20,851 nucleotides of DNA from JBBSBY01 sp038205805 (GTDB taxonomy: Bacteria > Desulfobacterota > Desulfomonilia > Desulfomonilales > Desulfomonilaceae): assembly GCA_038205805.1 (NCBI GenBank), contig JBBRBO010000064.1:1-20851 (forward strand), given 5' to 3'. The position numbers and the translations under genes were made by a program. Below are positions 14,389-20,851 of this stretch, in pieces; position 1 is the first letter of the stretch, and each line of letters opens with the position of its first letter. The notes under the pieces were generated by a model. It was not told where the DNA came from, ran no database searches, and saw only the letters and a program-made list of their open reading frames with translations.

Positions 14389-15765
14389 TTACATGACCAG
14401 CTCGAAGCTCTCTTCCGGGGCGTCCCTGTCCTGGCGGTCCAGGATGGCGTCCAGGATTTTCTCGAGAAGGCGCATACCTCCACGGTAGCCCACAGAGGGG
14501 AAGTAGCTGTGACCTATGCGATCCACTATGGGGAAGCCGAACCGCACCAGGGGAATGTCTTCATCTCGGGCGATGTACTTCATGTAGGTATTGCCTATGA
14601 GCAAATCCACCGGCTCATTCTTGATCCTCTGGTGAAGGAGAAACATATCTCCCGGAGCGTCCACATTCACGGGGACGGGGACGGACGCCGTGATCTCCCG
14701 GATTCTGTCCACAAAGCCCTTGGAGCTGGTTCCGGTCACGATGTGAACGGGCTGCATGTCGATGGACACCAGGAACTCCGTGAGCGCGATCAGCTGATCC
14801 GGATCACCTGTAAGGGCGACCTTCTTGCCGTAAAAGTACTGGTGCATGTCGGTGATGATGTCCATGAGCTTTCCGCGATCCGTGGTTATAGCGTCGGGGA
14901 CGTTAACCCCCATCATCTTTCGCATTGTGTCCACAAAGCGATCCGTGGCTTTGAAGCCTATGGGGAGGTCGAGGACTTCGCAGCGTACGCCGCATTTCGT
15001 ATCGAGGGCTCGTACGGCAGGCCCCGAAGCCAATCCGCCCAAGCCGATGGTAGCCATAGAATCGCCGACGCTCCTGAGGGCGTCCACGGTCACGCCGCCC
15101 TTGGGGAACATCTCGTACTTACCGGTCTGCGGACCGTTGAGGATCCCGGAAGTATCGGGAAACATGACGGATCGGAGCCCCATGACGTCGGCGATGCGCT
15201 TGATCTCTTCCATATCCGAGGGTTCCACGTACCCGGGTATAAGGTTGATCTGTTTGAGTTTACCGCCGTTGGATTCCGCGAAGTAATCCACCATAGCCTT
15301 CGTCATATTGGCGAACCCGGTCACGTGGCTGCCCACGTAGCTGGGTGTGTTGACATGAATGACGTACTTGCCTTCAGGTATCTTGCCGTCCGCCTGGGCC
15401 TTTCGGGCGATCTGCGGAATATCGTCACCTATGGTTTCCGACAGGCAGGTGGTATGGACTGCAATGATGTCGGGTTCGTACACGGTGAAAATGTTGTCTA
15501 TGGCCTGCAATAGGTTAGCTTGTCCACCGAACACGGATGAGCCTTCGGTAAACGAGCTGGTGGCCGCCATAACGGGTTCTTTGTAATGTCGTGTTAGGGC
15601 GCTGCGGTGATATGCGCAACAGCCCTGCGAGCCGTGACTATGCGGTAGACATCCGTGAATACCCAGAGCGGCGTACATTGCGCCGATGGGTTGGCAAGTC
15701 TTTGCCGGATTAATCGTCAGGGCCGTCCGTTTATTGATTTCTTTAGGGGTATGTCGAAGCAACAT
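14389..15765 (-). CDS. nifK: Nitrogenase MoFe protein beta subunit NifK (short anaerobe type)
   Basis: Beta subunit of the alpha2-beta2 dinitrogenase, sharing the P-cluster with NifD. The 458-residue protein lacks the roughly 50-residue N-terminal extension of the Azotobacter form, as in clostridial and other anaerobe NifK. P-cluster ligands are Cys24 (NPAKTCQPIGAMYA), Cys49 (HGSQGCCAYHR) and Cys107 (HTTCLSETIGDD). PSYVGSHVTGF and LVRFGFPIVDRIGH are further family marks. The start is ATG at 15765 with AGGAAGGA upstream; a 28-codon upstream extension to 15849 overlaps nifD and is rejected. It lies 22 bp after nifD and 17 bp before the ferredoxin gene. Confidence 0.97.
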   Translation of the reverse strand: MLLRHTPKEINKRTALTINPAKTCQPIGAMYAALGIHGCLPHSHGSQGCCAYHRSALTRHYKEPVMAATSSFTEGSSVFGGQANLLQAIDNIFTVYEPDIIAVHTTCLSETIGDDIPQIARKAQADGKIPEGKYVIHVNTPSYVGSHVTGFANMTKAMVDYFAESNGGKLKQINLIPGYVEPSDMEEIKRIADVMGLRSVMFPDTSGILNGPQTGKYEMFPKGGVTVDALRSVGDSMATIGLGGLASGPAVRALDTKCGVRCEVLDLPIGFKATDRFVDTMRKMMGVNVPDAITTDRGKLMDIITDMHQYFYGKKVALTGDPDQLIALTEFLVSIDMQPVHIVTGTSSKGFVDRIREITASVPVPVNVDAPGDMFLLHQRIKNEPVDLLIGNTYMKYIARDEDIPLVRFGFPIVDRIGHSYFPSVGYRGGMRLLEKILDAILDRQDRDAPEESFELVM

Positions 15766-15787
15766 GGTCCGTTCCTTCCTCGATTGT

Positions 15788-17443
15788 TCAGTCCCAGGCG
15801 TATGTCGCCGCCAGCTCGGGATTTTCCATCCACGGGGGCTTGAGTTCACCCCAAACTTTGCTGTTGACCAGGCGATCTATCTCTCGATAGAAATTGATCG
15901 CTCCTCTGAAGCCGGCATAGGGACCCCCGGAATCATAACTATGGAGCTGTTTCATGGGGATGCCTCTCTTCTGCACGACGAACTTCTCTTTGATTCCTGC
16001 GCAGAAGATGTCCGGTTTGTACATCTCGATAAGCTGCTCCGACTCGTATTGGCTGATGTCGTCTATAACCAGGGTTTCCGGGGACATTTCGGGCATCATC
16101 CCGTCGTAATCCTTAAAGCGGTAGCCCTTTTCCTTAAGCGCCGCCATCTCTTCGTCCGACTTTCGCGGACGGAACCTATTGGGGTCAGGATGAATCTCCA
16201 ACTCTTCGATATTGCGGCTATCCGCGTCCACCTTGAGTCCGGGAAGCACGTTGCGACCCTCGTAGTCGTCCCGATGGGCGAATTCATATCCTGCGGAGAT
16301 GGTCTTCATGCCGATCTCACGAAAGAGTTCCTGGTAATGATGCGCTCGGGAGCCTCCGACAAACAACATGGCGGTCTTGCCTTCGCATCGTGCGCGAACT
16401 TCCTCACGCACTTTTTCGACTTCAGGCATTTCCTTGGCGATAACCTCTTCCACTCGAGCCGTCAGTTCGGCGTCCTCGAAATATGCGGCGATCTTTCGAA
16501 GCGATTTTGCAGTGGCCTCGCCGCCGATAAAGTTGATCTTGATCCATGGTATCCCGAACTTGGTCTCCATCATTTCAGCTACGTAGTTGATGGAACGATG
16601 GCACATGATGGTGTTGAGATCAGCAGTATGAGAGTTCGCAAACGCGTCATAGGTGCTGTTACCGCTGAACGTGGAAACTACGGAAATTCCGCATTCATCA
16701 AGAATGCGGTCCAGTTCAAACGCGTCGCCGCCGATGTTGTATTCGCCGAGCAAATTGATCTTGAATTTGCCTTCTTTTACTTCGTCGTTGAGCCCCACCA
16801 CATGGGAGAATATTCCGTTATTGGCGATGTGGTGACCGGCCGATTGGCTCACGCCTTTGTAGCCTTCGCAACTGAAACCGAAGACGTTGATGCCGAGTTT
16901 CTCCTTCATTTCTCTGGCCACGGCATGGACGTCGTCACCGATGAGCCCTACGGGGCATGTGGCGAAAATGCTGATGGCCTTAGGCTTAAACAGGTCGTAG
17001 GCCTCCTGAATGGCGGCTCTCAGCTTCTTTTCACCCCCGAATACGATGTCTTGTTCCTGCATATCCGTGGAAAAGCAGTAGGTCATGAAGTTTTCGTCGT
17101 CCAATGTAGCCGGCCGCGTCTGGTTCCGTCGAGTAAGCCAACTATAGTACCCGCAGCCGATGGGACCGTGCGTGATGTTCACGATGTCACGGGTGGGTCC
17201 CATGATAACGCCTTTGCAACCTGCGTATGTGCAACCCCGCTGTGTGATGATACCGGGTATTGTGCGGGTATTCGCCCCGATTTCGGGTAATGCGCCGCCT
17301 TCCGGAATCTCGTTGACGACGATTTGTTTCGCTCGCTTACGGGCCGTTTTCGTCGGATACTTTCTCAGCAGCTCCTGCCTGACCTCGATAGGATCGAGGG
17401 TCGGCTCTTCCGGCGCCGTGGTTTTTTCATCGAGTATTTTCAT
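15788..17443 (-). CDS. nifD: Nitrogenase MoFe protein alpha subunit NifD (with clostridial-type insertion)
   Basis: Alpha subunit of dinitrogenase, holding FeMo-co and half of the P-cluster. The 551-residue protein has P-cluster Cys71 (RGCTYAGCKG), Cys97 (HGPIGCGYY) and Cys163 (ATCPVGLIGDD), the substrate-site GHHIAN His204, and the FeMo-co ligands Cys281 (IMCHRSINY) and His501 (LHSYDSGGPYAGF). A charged insertion at about 393-445 (through EELEIHPDPNRFRPRKSDEE) is the roughly 50-residue segment typical of the clostridial, methanogen and deltaproteobacterial lineage. The VnfD/AnfD pattern is not seen, so a Mo enzyme is expected. ATG at 17443 follows CGGAG; nifI2 ends 39 bp upstream. Confidence 0.98.
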   Translation of the reverse strand: MKILDEKTTAPEEPTLDPIEVRQELLRKYPTKTARKRAKQIVVNEIPEGGALPEIGANTRTIPGIITQRGCTYAGCKGVIMGPTRDIVNITHGPIGCGYYSWLTRRNQTRPATLDDENFMTYCFSTDMQEQDIVFGGEKKLRAAIQEAYDLFKPKAISIFATCPVGLIGDDVHAVAREMKEKLGINVFGFSCEGYKGVSQSAGHHIANNGIFSHVVGLNDEVKEGKFKINLLGEYNIGGDAFELDRILDECGISVVSTFSGNSTYDAFANSHTADLNTIMCHRSINYVAEMMETKFGIPWIKINFIGGEATAKSLRKIAAYFEDAELTARVEEVIAKEMPEVEKVREEVRARCEGKTAMLFVGGSRAHHYQELFREIGMKTISAGYEFAHRDDYEGRNVLPGLKVDADSRNIEELEIHPDPNRFRPRKSDEEMAALKEKGYRFKDYDGMMPEMSPETLVIDDISQYESEQLIEMYKPDIFCAGIKEKFVVQKRGIPMKQLHSYDSGGPYAGFRGAINFYREIDRLVNSKVWGELKPPWMENPELAATYAWD

Positions 17444-17482
17444 AGTGTGCTCCGTATGGTTAAAGAGAGCGGCGTAACGGCC

Positions 17483-17863
17483 CTACGCATCATCCAAGCT
17501 GGCGTCGCCGCATTCACCGGTTCGGACGCAAAAGGATCCGCCCACGGGCATGACGAATATCTTTCCGTCGCCGGATTTGCCGGTTTGGTTAACCCGCATG
17601 ATTGTGCTTACGGTCTTAGCGACAAGCTTTTCCGGTGTAACGATAAGCAACAGGCGCTTTGGGATGAGACGTTGATTCTGACCGAGCTGTGCGATCGCCT
17701 CCTCGTAACCCTTTTCGGCGCCTTGAAGCAACGACGTATCCACCAGGCCTTTGCCTCTACCGAGAACTTCCTTCGCCGTCATGGAAGAAATTCCCGCATC
17801 GGTGAGGGCCTGCTTCGTTTTGTTCATCATATTCATGCGAATGACGGCCATGATTTCTCTCAT
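17483..17863 (-). CDS. nifI2: Nitrogenase-specific PII-type regulator NifI2
   Basis: PII-family protein that, with NifI1, binds NifDK and blocks its activity when 2-oxoglutarate is low (post-translational switch-off known from Methanococcus). The 126-residue protein starts MREIMAVIRMN and has the longer T-loop region of NifI2 (GRGKGLVDTSLLQGAEKGYEEAI...RLIPKRLLLIV) and the C-terminal NQTGKSGDGKIFVMPV...VRTGECGDASL. It overlaps the nifI1 stop by four bases (ATGA at 17863-17860), so translation is coupled, consistent with equal amounts of the two subunits. GAGGTG lies about 6 nt upstream. Confidence 0.95.
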   Translation of the reverse strand: MREIMAVIRMNMMNKTKQALTDAGISSMTAKEVLGRGKGLVDTSLLQGAEKGYEEAIAQLGQNQRLIPKRLLLIVTPEKLVAKTVSTIMRVNQTGKSGDGKIFVMPVGGSFCVRTGECGDASLDDA

Positions 17864-18216
17864 ATCTTCACCTCTTCGGTGACCCCGGAACTCGTCTCTT
17901 TTATGCCCGAACTGATGGTGTAGACTTCCTCTACGGGGCTTATGAAGATTTTACCGTCGCCGAATGCGCCCTTATCGCCTGTGCGGGCCGCCTGAATGAC
18001 CGTTTTAATAACGAAGTCCTTGTCGCCGTCCGGGATAACCGTGATAAGGAGTTCCTTGGGGATCTCGTCATACGTGACTTCCCCGATCTTAATGCCGCGT
18101 TGTTTACCGCGACCGACCACTGAAATCTTTGTGACCGCCGGAAAACCGGCTTCCATCAACGCCGCGAGGACGTTGTCAACTTTTGTGGGCCTTACGATGG
18201 ATCTAATCATCAACAT
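17860..18216 (-). CDS. nifI1: Nitrogenase-specific PII-type regulator NifI1
   Basis: Partner of NifI2 in 2-oxoglutarate- and ATP-responsive inhibition of dinitrogenase. From ATG at 18216 (GAGGTG five to six bases upstream) it has 118 residues, starting MLMIRSIVRPTKVDNVLAAL. It carries VGRGKQRGIKIGEVTYDEIPKELL, with the T-loop tyrosine region, and RTGDKGAFGDGKIFISPVEEVYTI. A GTG at 18225 would add three residues but overlaps the ribosome-binding site. It lies 46 bp downstream of nifH, the standard nifH-I1-I2-D order of anaerobes. The C-terminal tail after YTISSG is a little longer than usual. Confidence 0.95.
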   Translation of the reverse strand: MLMIRSIVRPTKVDNVLAALMEAGFPAVTKISVVGRGKQRGIKIGEVTYDEIPKELLITVIPDGDKDFVIKTVIQAARTGDKGAFGDGKIFISPVEEVYTISSGIKETSSGVTEEVKI

Positions 18217-18262
18217 ATCGTTCACCTCGCATGCTCAAATGCGGTCGTAGAATCGGGGCCGA

Positions 18263-19081
18263 TCAGCCGGCCAAGCCGTGTTTGATGAGGAGTTTTTCGA
18301 GGTCATCCGTCTCCATAGGAGTGGGGATAACGTGCAACGGGTTTTCTTCGATCTTTTTTGCCAGAGTGCGATATTCATTCGCTTGGTTGTGTGTGGGCTC
18401 GAACTCTATTACGGTTTTGCGGTTGATTTCCGCCCTTTGCACCATGTTGTCCCTGGGGACGAAATGGATCATCTGGGTGCCCAGTTGCGCCGCAAAGGCT
18501 TGGATCATGTCCGCCTCGAAATCCACATTTCTGCTGTTGCAGATGAGGCCGCCGAGCCGGACGCCTCCAGCTTCCGCGAACTTCACGATACCTTTGCAGA
18601 TGTTGTTGGCGGCGTACATGGCCATCATTTCACCGGAAACAACGATATAGATCTCTTTGGCCTTTCCTTCACGGATCGGCATGGCGAATCCACCGCACAC
18701 GACGTCGCCCAAAACGTCATAAAAGGCGTAGTCGAGCTTTTCAGCGTATGCGCCGAGTTGTTCCAGCAGGTTGATCGAGGTGATGATTCCACGACCTGCG
18801 CAACCGACACCAGGTTCGGGACCACCGGATTCCACACAGATAACATCTTGAAAACCGGTCTTGCGGATGTCTTCCAGTTCTACATCCTCGCCTTCGGTGC
18901 GCAGAGTATCGAGCACGGTTTTTTGGGACAGACCGCCAAGGAGAAGTCGAGTCGAGTCCGCTTTGGGGTCACAACCAACCACCATGACTTTTCTTCCCAT
19001 TTCCGCCAAACCGGCAACCGTGTTTTGGGTTGTGGTGGATTTGCCGATGCCGCCTTTTCCGTAAATCGCTATTTTTCTCAT
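18263..19081 (-). CDS. nifH: Nitrogenase iron protein NifH
   Basis: Dinitrogenase reductase: a homodimer that passes electrons from a bridging [4Fe-4S] cluster to NifDK with ATP hydrolysis, and also acts in FeMo-co maturation. The 272-residue protein has the P-loop GKGGIGKST (residues 8-16), cluster ligands Cys94 (GVGCAGRG) and Cys129 (DVVCGGFAMP), and Arg97, the residue ADP-ribosylated by DraT in some bacteria. The C-terminus is short, as in anaerobes. ATG at 19081 is preceded by a weak AAGGGATG further than usual upstream. It is the first gene of the operon and is preceded by a sigma-54 promoter. Confidence 0.99.
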   Translation of the reverse strand: MRKIAIYGKGGIGKSTTTQNTVAGLAEMGRKVMVVGCDPKADSTRLLLGGLSQKTVLDTLRTEGEDVELEDIRKTGFQDVICVESGGPEPGVGCAGRGIITSINLLEQLGAYAEKLDYAFYDVLGDVVCGGFAMPIREGKAKEIYIVVSGEMMAMYAANNICKGIVKFAEAGGVRLGGLICNSRNVDFEADMIQAFAAQLGTQMIHFVPRDNMVQRAEINRKTVIEFEPTHNQANEYRTLAKKIEENPLHVIPTPMETDDLEKLLIKHGLAG

Positions 19082-19119
19082 GTTCGGATCACATCCCTTT
19101 TTGATCTTGCCTCGTATAG

Positions 19120-19137
19120 AGCAACCCGTACGCCAAA
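19120..19137 (-). promoter_or_regulatory. Sigma-54 promoter for the nif operon
   Basis: On the - strand the sequence TTTGGCGTACGGGTTGCT has -24 GG and -12 GC separated by exactly 10 bases, with TTGGC and TTGCT matching consensus; ACG is replaced by GTA. Transcription would start near 19109, giving a 5' leader of about 28 nt before nifH. I found no exact TGT-N10-ACA NifA site in the next 150 bp; the nearest candidates have 9 or 12 bases between the half-sites. Confidence 0.7.
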
Positions 19138-19232
19138 GTGTGGGAGCCGAGAAACAAAGCGGTAAAGTATCAGGATAACGTGAGTAATTTGTTTAGGACG
19201 CGAGCGAAGAAAGATCCGTTCCGCCGTGCTTA

Positions 19233-19289
19233 CGACAAAATGGTGTCAATAACGGACAATTTTGTGCACAAAATTGAAGACTTTTGTCG
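19233..19289. promoter_or_regulatory. Palindromic operator-like region upstream of nifH
   Basis: A 20-bp perfect palindrome, CAATTTTGTGCACAAAATTG (19257-19276), is flanked by a further inverted pair, CGACAAAA (19233-19240) and TTTTGTCG (19282-19289). It lies about 120-170 bp upstream of the -24/-12 promoter, at a distance suited to an activator enhancer or a repressor. The core TTGTGCACAA does not match the NifA or NtrC sites I know, so the protein that binds it is unknown. It could equally control the divergent gene at 19657. Confidence 0.55.
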
Positions 19290-19656
19290 AATCGAGTGAA
19301 AAGAGCAGGAGCTTGTCCGGAGCACGAGCGCCGGTTGTGATGGGTTGCCTCGCCGCAGCATGTGAGTTGTAAGCTCTTCGCCACTCACGGCAGGTAAAAA
19401 AAAGCCGGCGCGGTGGGCGGCGCGTCACAGGTTGTACGCGGCCTGGAGCCTTTTACTACGCTTGGGGAACCGTTACCGTTGTAGTCTGAATACGGAGAAC
19501 ACACACGCCGTATGGCGTTGAAGAAACTCCCGGAGAGGATGGCATTTATAATGTATAGTCTACCGATAGTAGATAGCTTTTTAATTTAGTTCAATTTATC
19601 GGGAACAACTTATGGATGGGTATGTCTTAGACCATAATACCATCAGGAGGAGATAC
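19290..19656. other. Remainder of the divergent intergenic region
   Basis: No convincing gene; the small - strand frames at 19193-19384 and 19246-19428 lack ribosome-binding sites. A TATAAT at 19547-19552 could be the -10 of the 19657 gene, but no -35 at 16-18 bp spacing is evident. An inverted repeat TCTAC-CGATA-GTAGA lies at about 19559-19573, just downstream of it. The final 100 bp before 19657 are noticeably AT-rich. Confidence 0.35.
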
Positions 19657-20331
19657 ATGACCTTTCGACTTTTTTTCAATTCTTTTAAAATCTTCCTTTC
19701 CCTCGCACTCATCACATTCGCATTCGGCGCAGCCTACGCCGAAACCCCGGCCACAGCCGCTGCGCCGGATAAACCTGTAGTGGGAACCCCCTCCGGAACT
19801 ACGCCTACTCCCGCCGCACCGGTAAAACCTTCGCCTGCCGCGCCCGCTCAAGCGACTTCCACTACGGCCGCCGTAGCTGCGAATGCAGTCGCAGTGCCGG
19901 AAGCGGCAAAGGTGATGGACGCGTCCAGAAAAATCATGCAGGGCTCAAAGATGATGCGTGAAGCTTCTCAAATGATGAAGTCCGATAAGGACCAAGCTAA
20001 AGCGCAGCAAATGATGACCGAGGCGGAAAAGACGATGAAGGAAGGTGAGCAGATGTTAAGCAACACCTCTGCTCCGACGGACGCCGCAGCCGCCAAACCG
20101 GATTTGAAACCCGACATGAAGGAAAAGATGGCCGGCATGAAAGGCATGATGATGCAGCACTGCAAGGCTATGATGGCCGGTTCGCAAAAGATGCGCGAAG
20201 GCATGGCGATGATGAAAGACAAGAGCGCGCAGCCTAAAGGCGAGGAAATGATCTCTAAGGGTCATGAGCAGGTAGTCGAAGCCCACAAACACTTATCCGA
20301 AGATCTTGGAAAGATGCAAAACGCCAAGTAA
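19657..20331 (+). CDS. Exported methionine-rich protein of unknown function
   Basis: A 224-residue protein with a clear Sec signal peptide (residues 1-28, cleavage expected after AAYA), an Ala/Pro/Thr-rich linker (about 30-85), then a helical, highly charged region (87-220) containing 24 methionines, many as MM or MMM pairs spaced like helical turns (KMMREASQMM, QQMMTEAEKTM, MKGMMMQHCKAMM). There is one cysteine (Cys169). ATG at 19657 follows AGGAGGAG at an ideal distance; an upstream ATG at 19612 is less likely. Met-rich exported proteins often bind Cu(I) or Ag(I), so a periplasmic metal-binding or chaperone role is possible, but I recognise no named family. Divergent from nifH across a shared regulatory region. 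Confidence 0.85.
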   Translation: MTFRLFFNSFKIFLSLALITFAFGAAYAETPATAAAPDKPVVGTPSGTTPTPAAPVKPSPAAPAQATSTTAAVAANAVAVPEAAKVMDASRKIMQGSKMMREASQMMKSDKDQAKAQQMMTEAEKTMKEGEQMLSNTSAPTDAAAAKPDLKPDMKEKMAGMKGMMMQHCKAMMAGSQKMREGMAMMKDKSAQPKGEEMISKGHEQVVEAHKHLSEDLGKMQNAK

Positions 20332-20384
20332 TCCTGATGTAGTTGCTAATGGGCCGGTCACCAATGGTCTTCGGCCGCAGTTTT

Positions 20385-20425
20385 CGGTGATTCTTACAGA
20401 TTCACGTAAGCGTCACCGGCGCCTT
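20385..20425 (+). terminator. Probable terminator after the Met-rich gene
   Basis: The stem CGGTGA-tt-CTTAC pairs with GTAAG-cg-TCACCG around an 8-nt loop (20385-20418), followed by GCGCCTTTT. It begins 54 bp after the 20331 stop. The T-run is short and offset, so efficiency is uncertain. A smaller nested hairpin (GGCCG...CGGCC, 20352-20376) lies just before it. Confidence 0.5.
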
Positions 20426-20650
20426 TTCCTGTCTGCTGCGCAGTTCGTGATGTTCTTTCACTGAGACGCCTGTCCTTCAGAACGAGATACACTTGGCCGC
20501 CGGTCGTGTTCGCTTACGCCAAAGCCGCTGTCGAACAATCGCATTCCTTCAAAGGGCGCAGAGCCGCCTCGAATTCCACCGGAGTATTCTGAGGAGGAAT
20601 AGAAGATAGTCCCTCCTGAGAGAAGATTGCCCAAGCCGTTTTATTCGATA
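20426..20650. other. Intergenic stretch before repeat copy 7, no gene seen
   Basis: About 225 bp with no ribosome-binding site linked to an open frame. One inverted repeat, AGGAGG with CCTCCT around about 14 bases (near 20593-20619), is visible. Nothing else is supported. Confidence 0.3.
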
Positions 20651-20675
20651 GCGCATCGGTATTATACCAATGCGC
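20651..20675. repeat. Back-to-back terminal inverted repeats
   Basis: GCGCATCGGTAT (20651-20662) is followed directly by the start of copy 7, ATACCAATGCGC (20664-20675). The two are inverted copies with one mismatch, making a 25-bp near-perfect palindrome. This looks like the end of a second, otherwise missing element joined head-to-head with copy 7, or a product of its insertion. Confidence 0.65.
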
Positions 20676-20851
20676 AGCCAAAGAAGTAATATCGGGGAGA
20701 ACCTTCTTGTAAGAAGGCTTCTCCCCGAACCCCTCTCCAAGAACTCTTAAATGGCCGAAACCGGCTTTTCTCAAGGAGAAAAGGCCGCTTTCGGCATATT
20801 AAACATTCTCAGATTGACGTCGAAAAAACCTACCTTCCCAAAAAGAGTCTT
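20662..20851 (+). repeat. Dispersed hairpin repeat, copy 7 (cut by window end)
   Basis: Starts TTATACCAATGCGCAGCC and matches copy 2 (from about 5667) nearly base for base up to the window edge, about 7 differences in about 177 positions by eye. The outer hairpin is GGGGAGAACCTTCTT with AAGAAGGCTTCTCCCC; the inner hairpin is GCCGAAA (20754-20760) with TTTCGGC (20789-20795) enclosing GGCTTTTCTC and GAGAAAAGGCC. Several of the differences from copy 2 give better-paired stems here, so this may be the more intact version. Confidence 0.9.

Noticed and set aside
14335..15513. 392-codon frame on the + strand
   Set aside because: Antisense to nifK; a shadow frame.
15766..15849. 28-residue N-terminal extension of NifK
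   Set aside because: It overlaps the end of nifD and carries no conserved residues; the ATG at 15765 has its own strong ribosome-binding site.
15686..17290. 534-codon frame on the + strand
   Set aside because: It lies antisense to nifD and nifK, whose motifs are unmistakable. It is a shadow of their codon bias, with no ribosome-binding site or family features.
18278..19165. 295-codon frame on the + strand
   Set aside because: Antisense to nifH, which is clearly real.
19139..19260. NifA-type upstream activator sites (TGT-N10-ACA)
   Set aside because: The two candidates have 12 and 9 bases between half-sites instead of 10, so they do not meet the consensus.

Overview
The window reads as chromosome of an anaerobic bacterium, most likely a sulfate-reducing or syntrophic deltaproteobacterium (Desulfobacterota sensu lato). 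This is inferred from the anaerobe-type nitrogenase set (nifH-nifI1-nifI2-nifD-nifK with a clostridial-type NifD insertion), an LDH-like malate dehydrogenase, a Gram-negative LptE-like lipoprotein, sigma-54 promoters and moderately high GC codon use. No species name can be given from the sequence alone.

Layout. Positions 1-5603 hold housekeeping genes on the + strand: the 3' part of leuS, an lptE-like lipoprotein gene, mdh and miaB. Between mdh and miaB is an exact-consensus sigma-54 promoter followed about 40 bp later by a rho-independent terminator, a possible small RNA gene. Positions 5604-7200 contain no gene I recognise. They hold a textbook sigma-70 promoter, a structured leader, one doubtful 155-codon ORF and two repeat copies. 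A BON-domain MscS channel gene follows at 7202-8599. From 19081 down to 9135 runs a compact nitrogenase cluster on the - strand: nifH, nifI1, nifI2, nifD, nifK, a thioredoxin-like [2Fe-2S] ferredoxin, nifE, nifN and nifB. A sigma-54 promoter and a palindromic operator-like region lie upstream of nifH. Divergent from nifH is a gene for an exported methionine-rich protein.

How the nif genes work together. NifH and NifDK form the nitrogenase. NifI1 and NifI2 are the PII-type pair that switches NifDK activity off in response to nitrogen status. NifB makes the NifB-co precursor, which NifEN matures to FeMo-co. The ferredoxin resembles the clostridial [2Fe-2S] protein known to bind MoFe protein. 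No nifV, nifU, nifS or nifA is present in the window. NifB carries its own NifX-like domain.

The most unusual element is a dispersed repeat of about 190-240 bp, with seven copies (the last cut by the window edge) plus at least one fragment. It has imperfect terminal inverted repeats (T-ATACC-A-GYGC type) and two or three internal hairpins. In one hairpin the arms change together between copies, so the fold appears conserved. Six of the seven copies present the same end to the 3' end of the preceding gene. That end supplies or overlaps the stop codon of nifB, the ferredoxin gene and the doubtful ORF, and it encodes the last 15 residues of NifE. Two copies lie inside the nif operon. I do not recognise this repeat by name.
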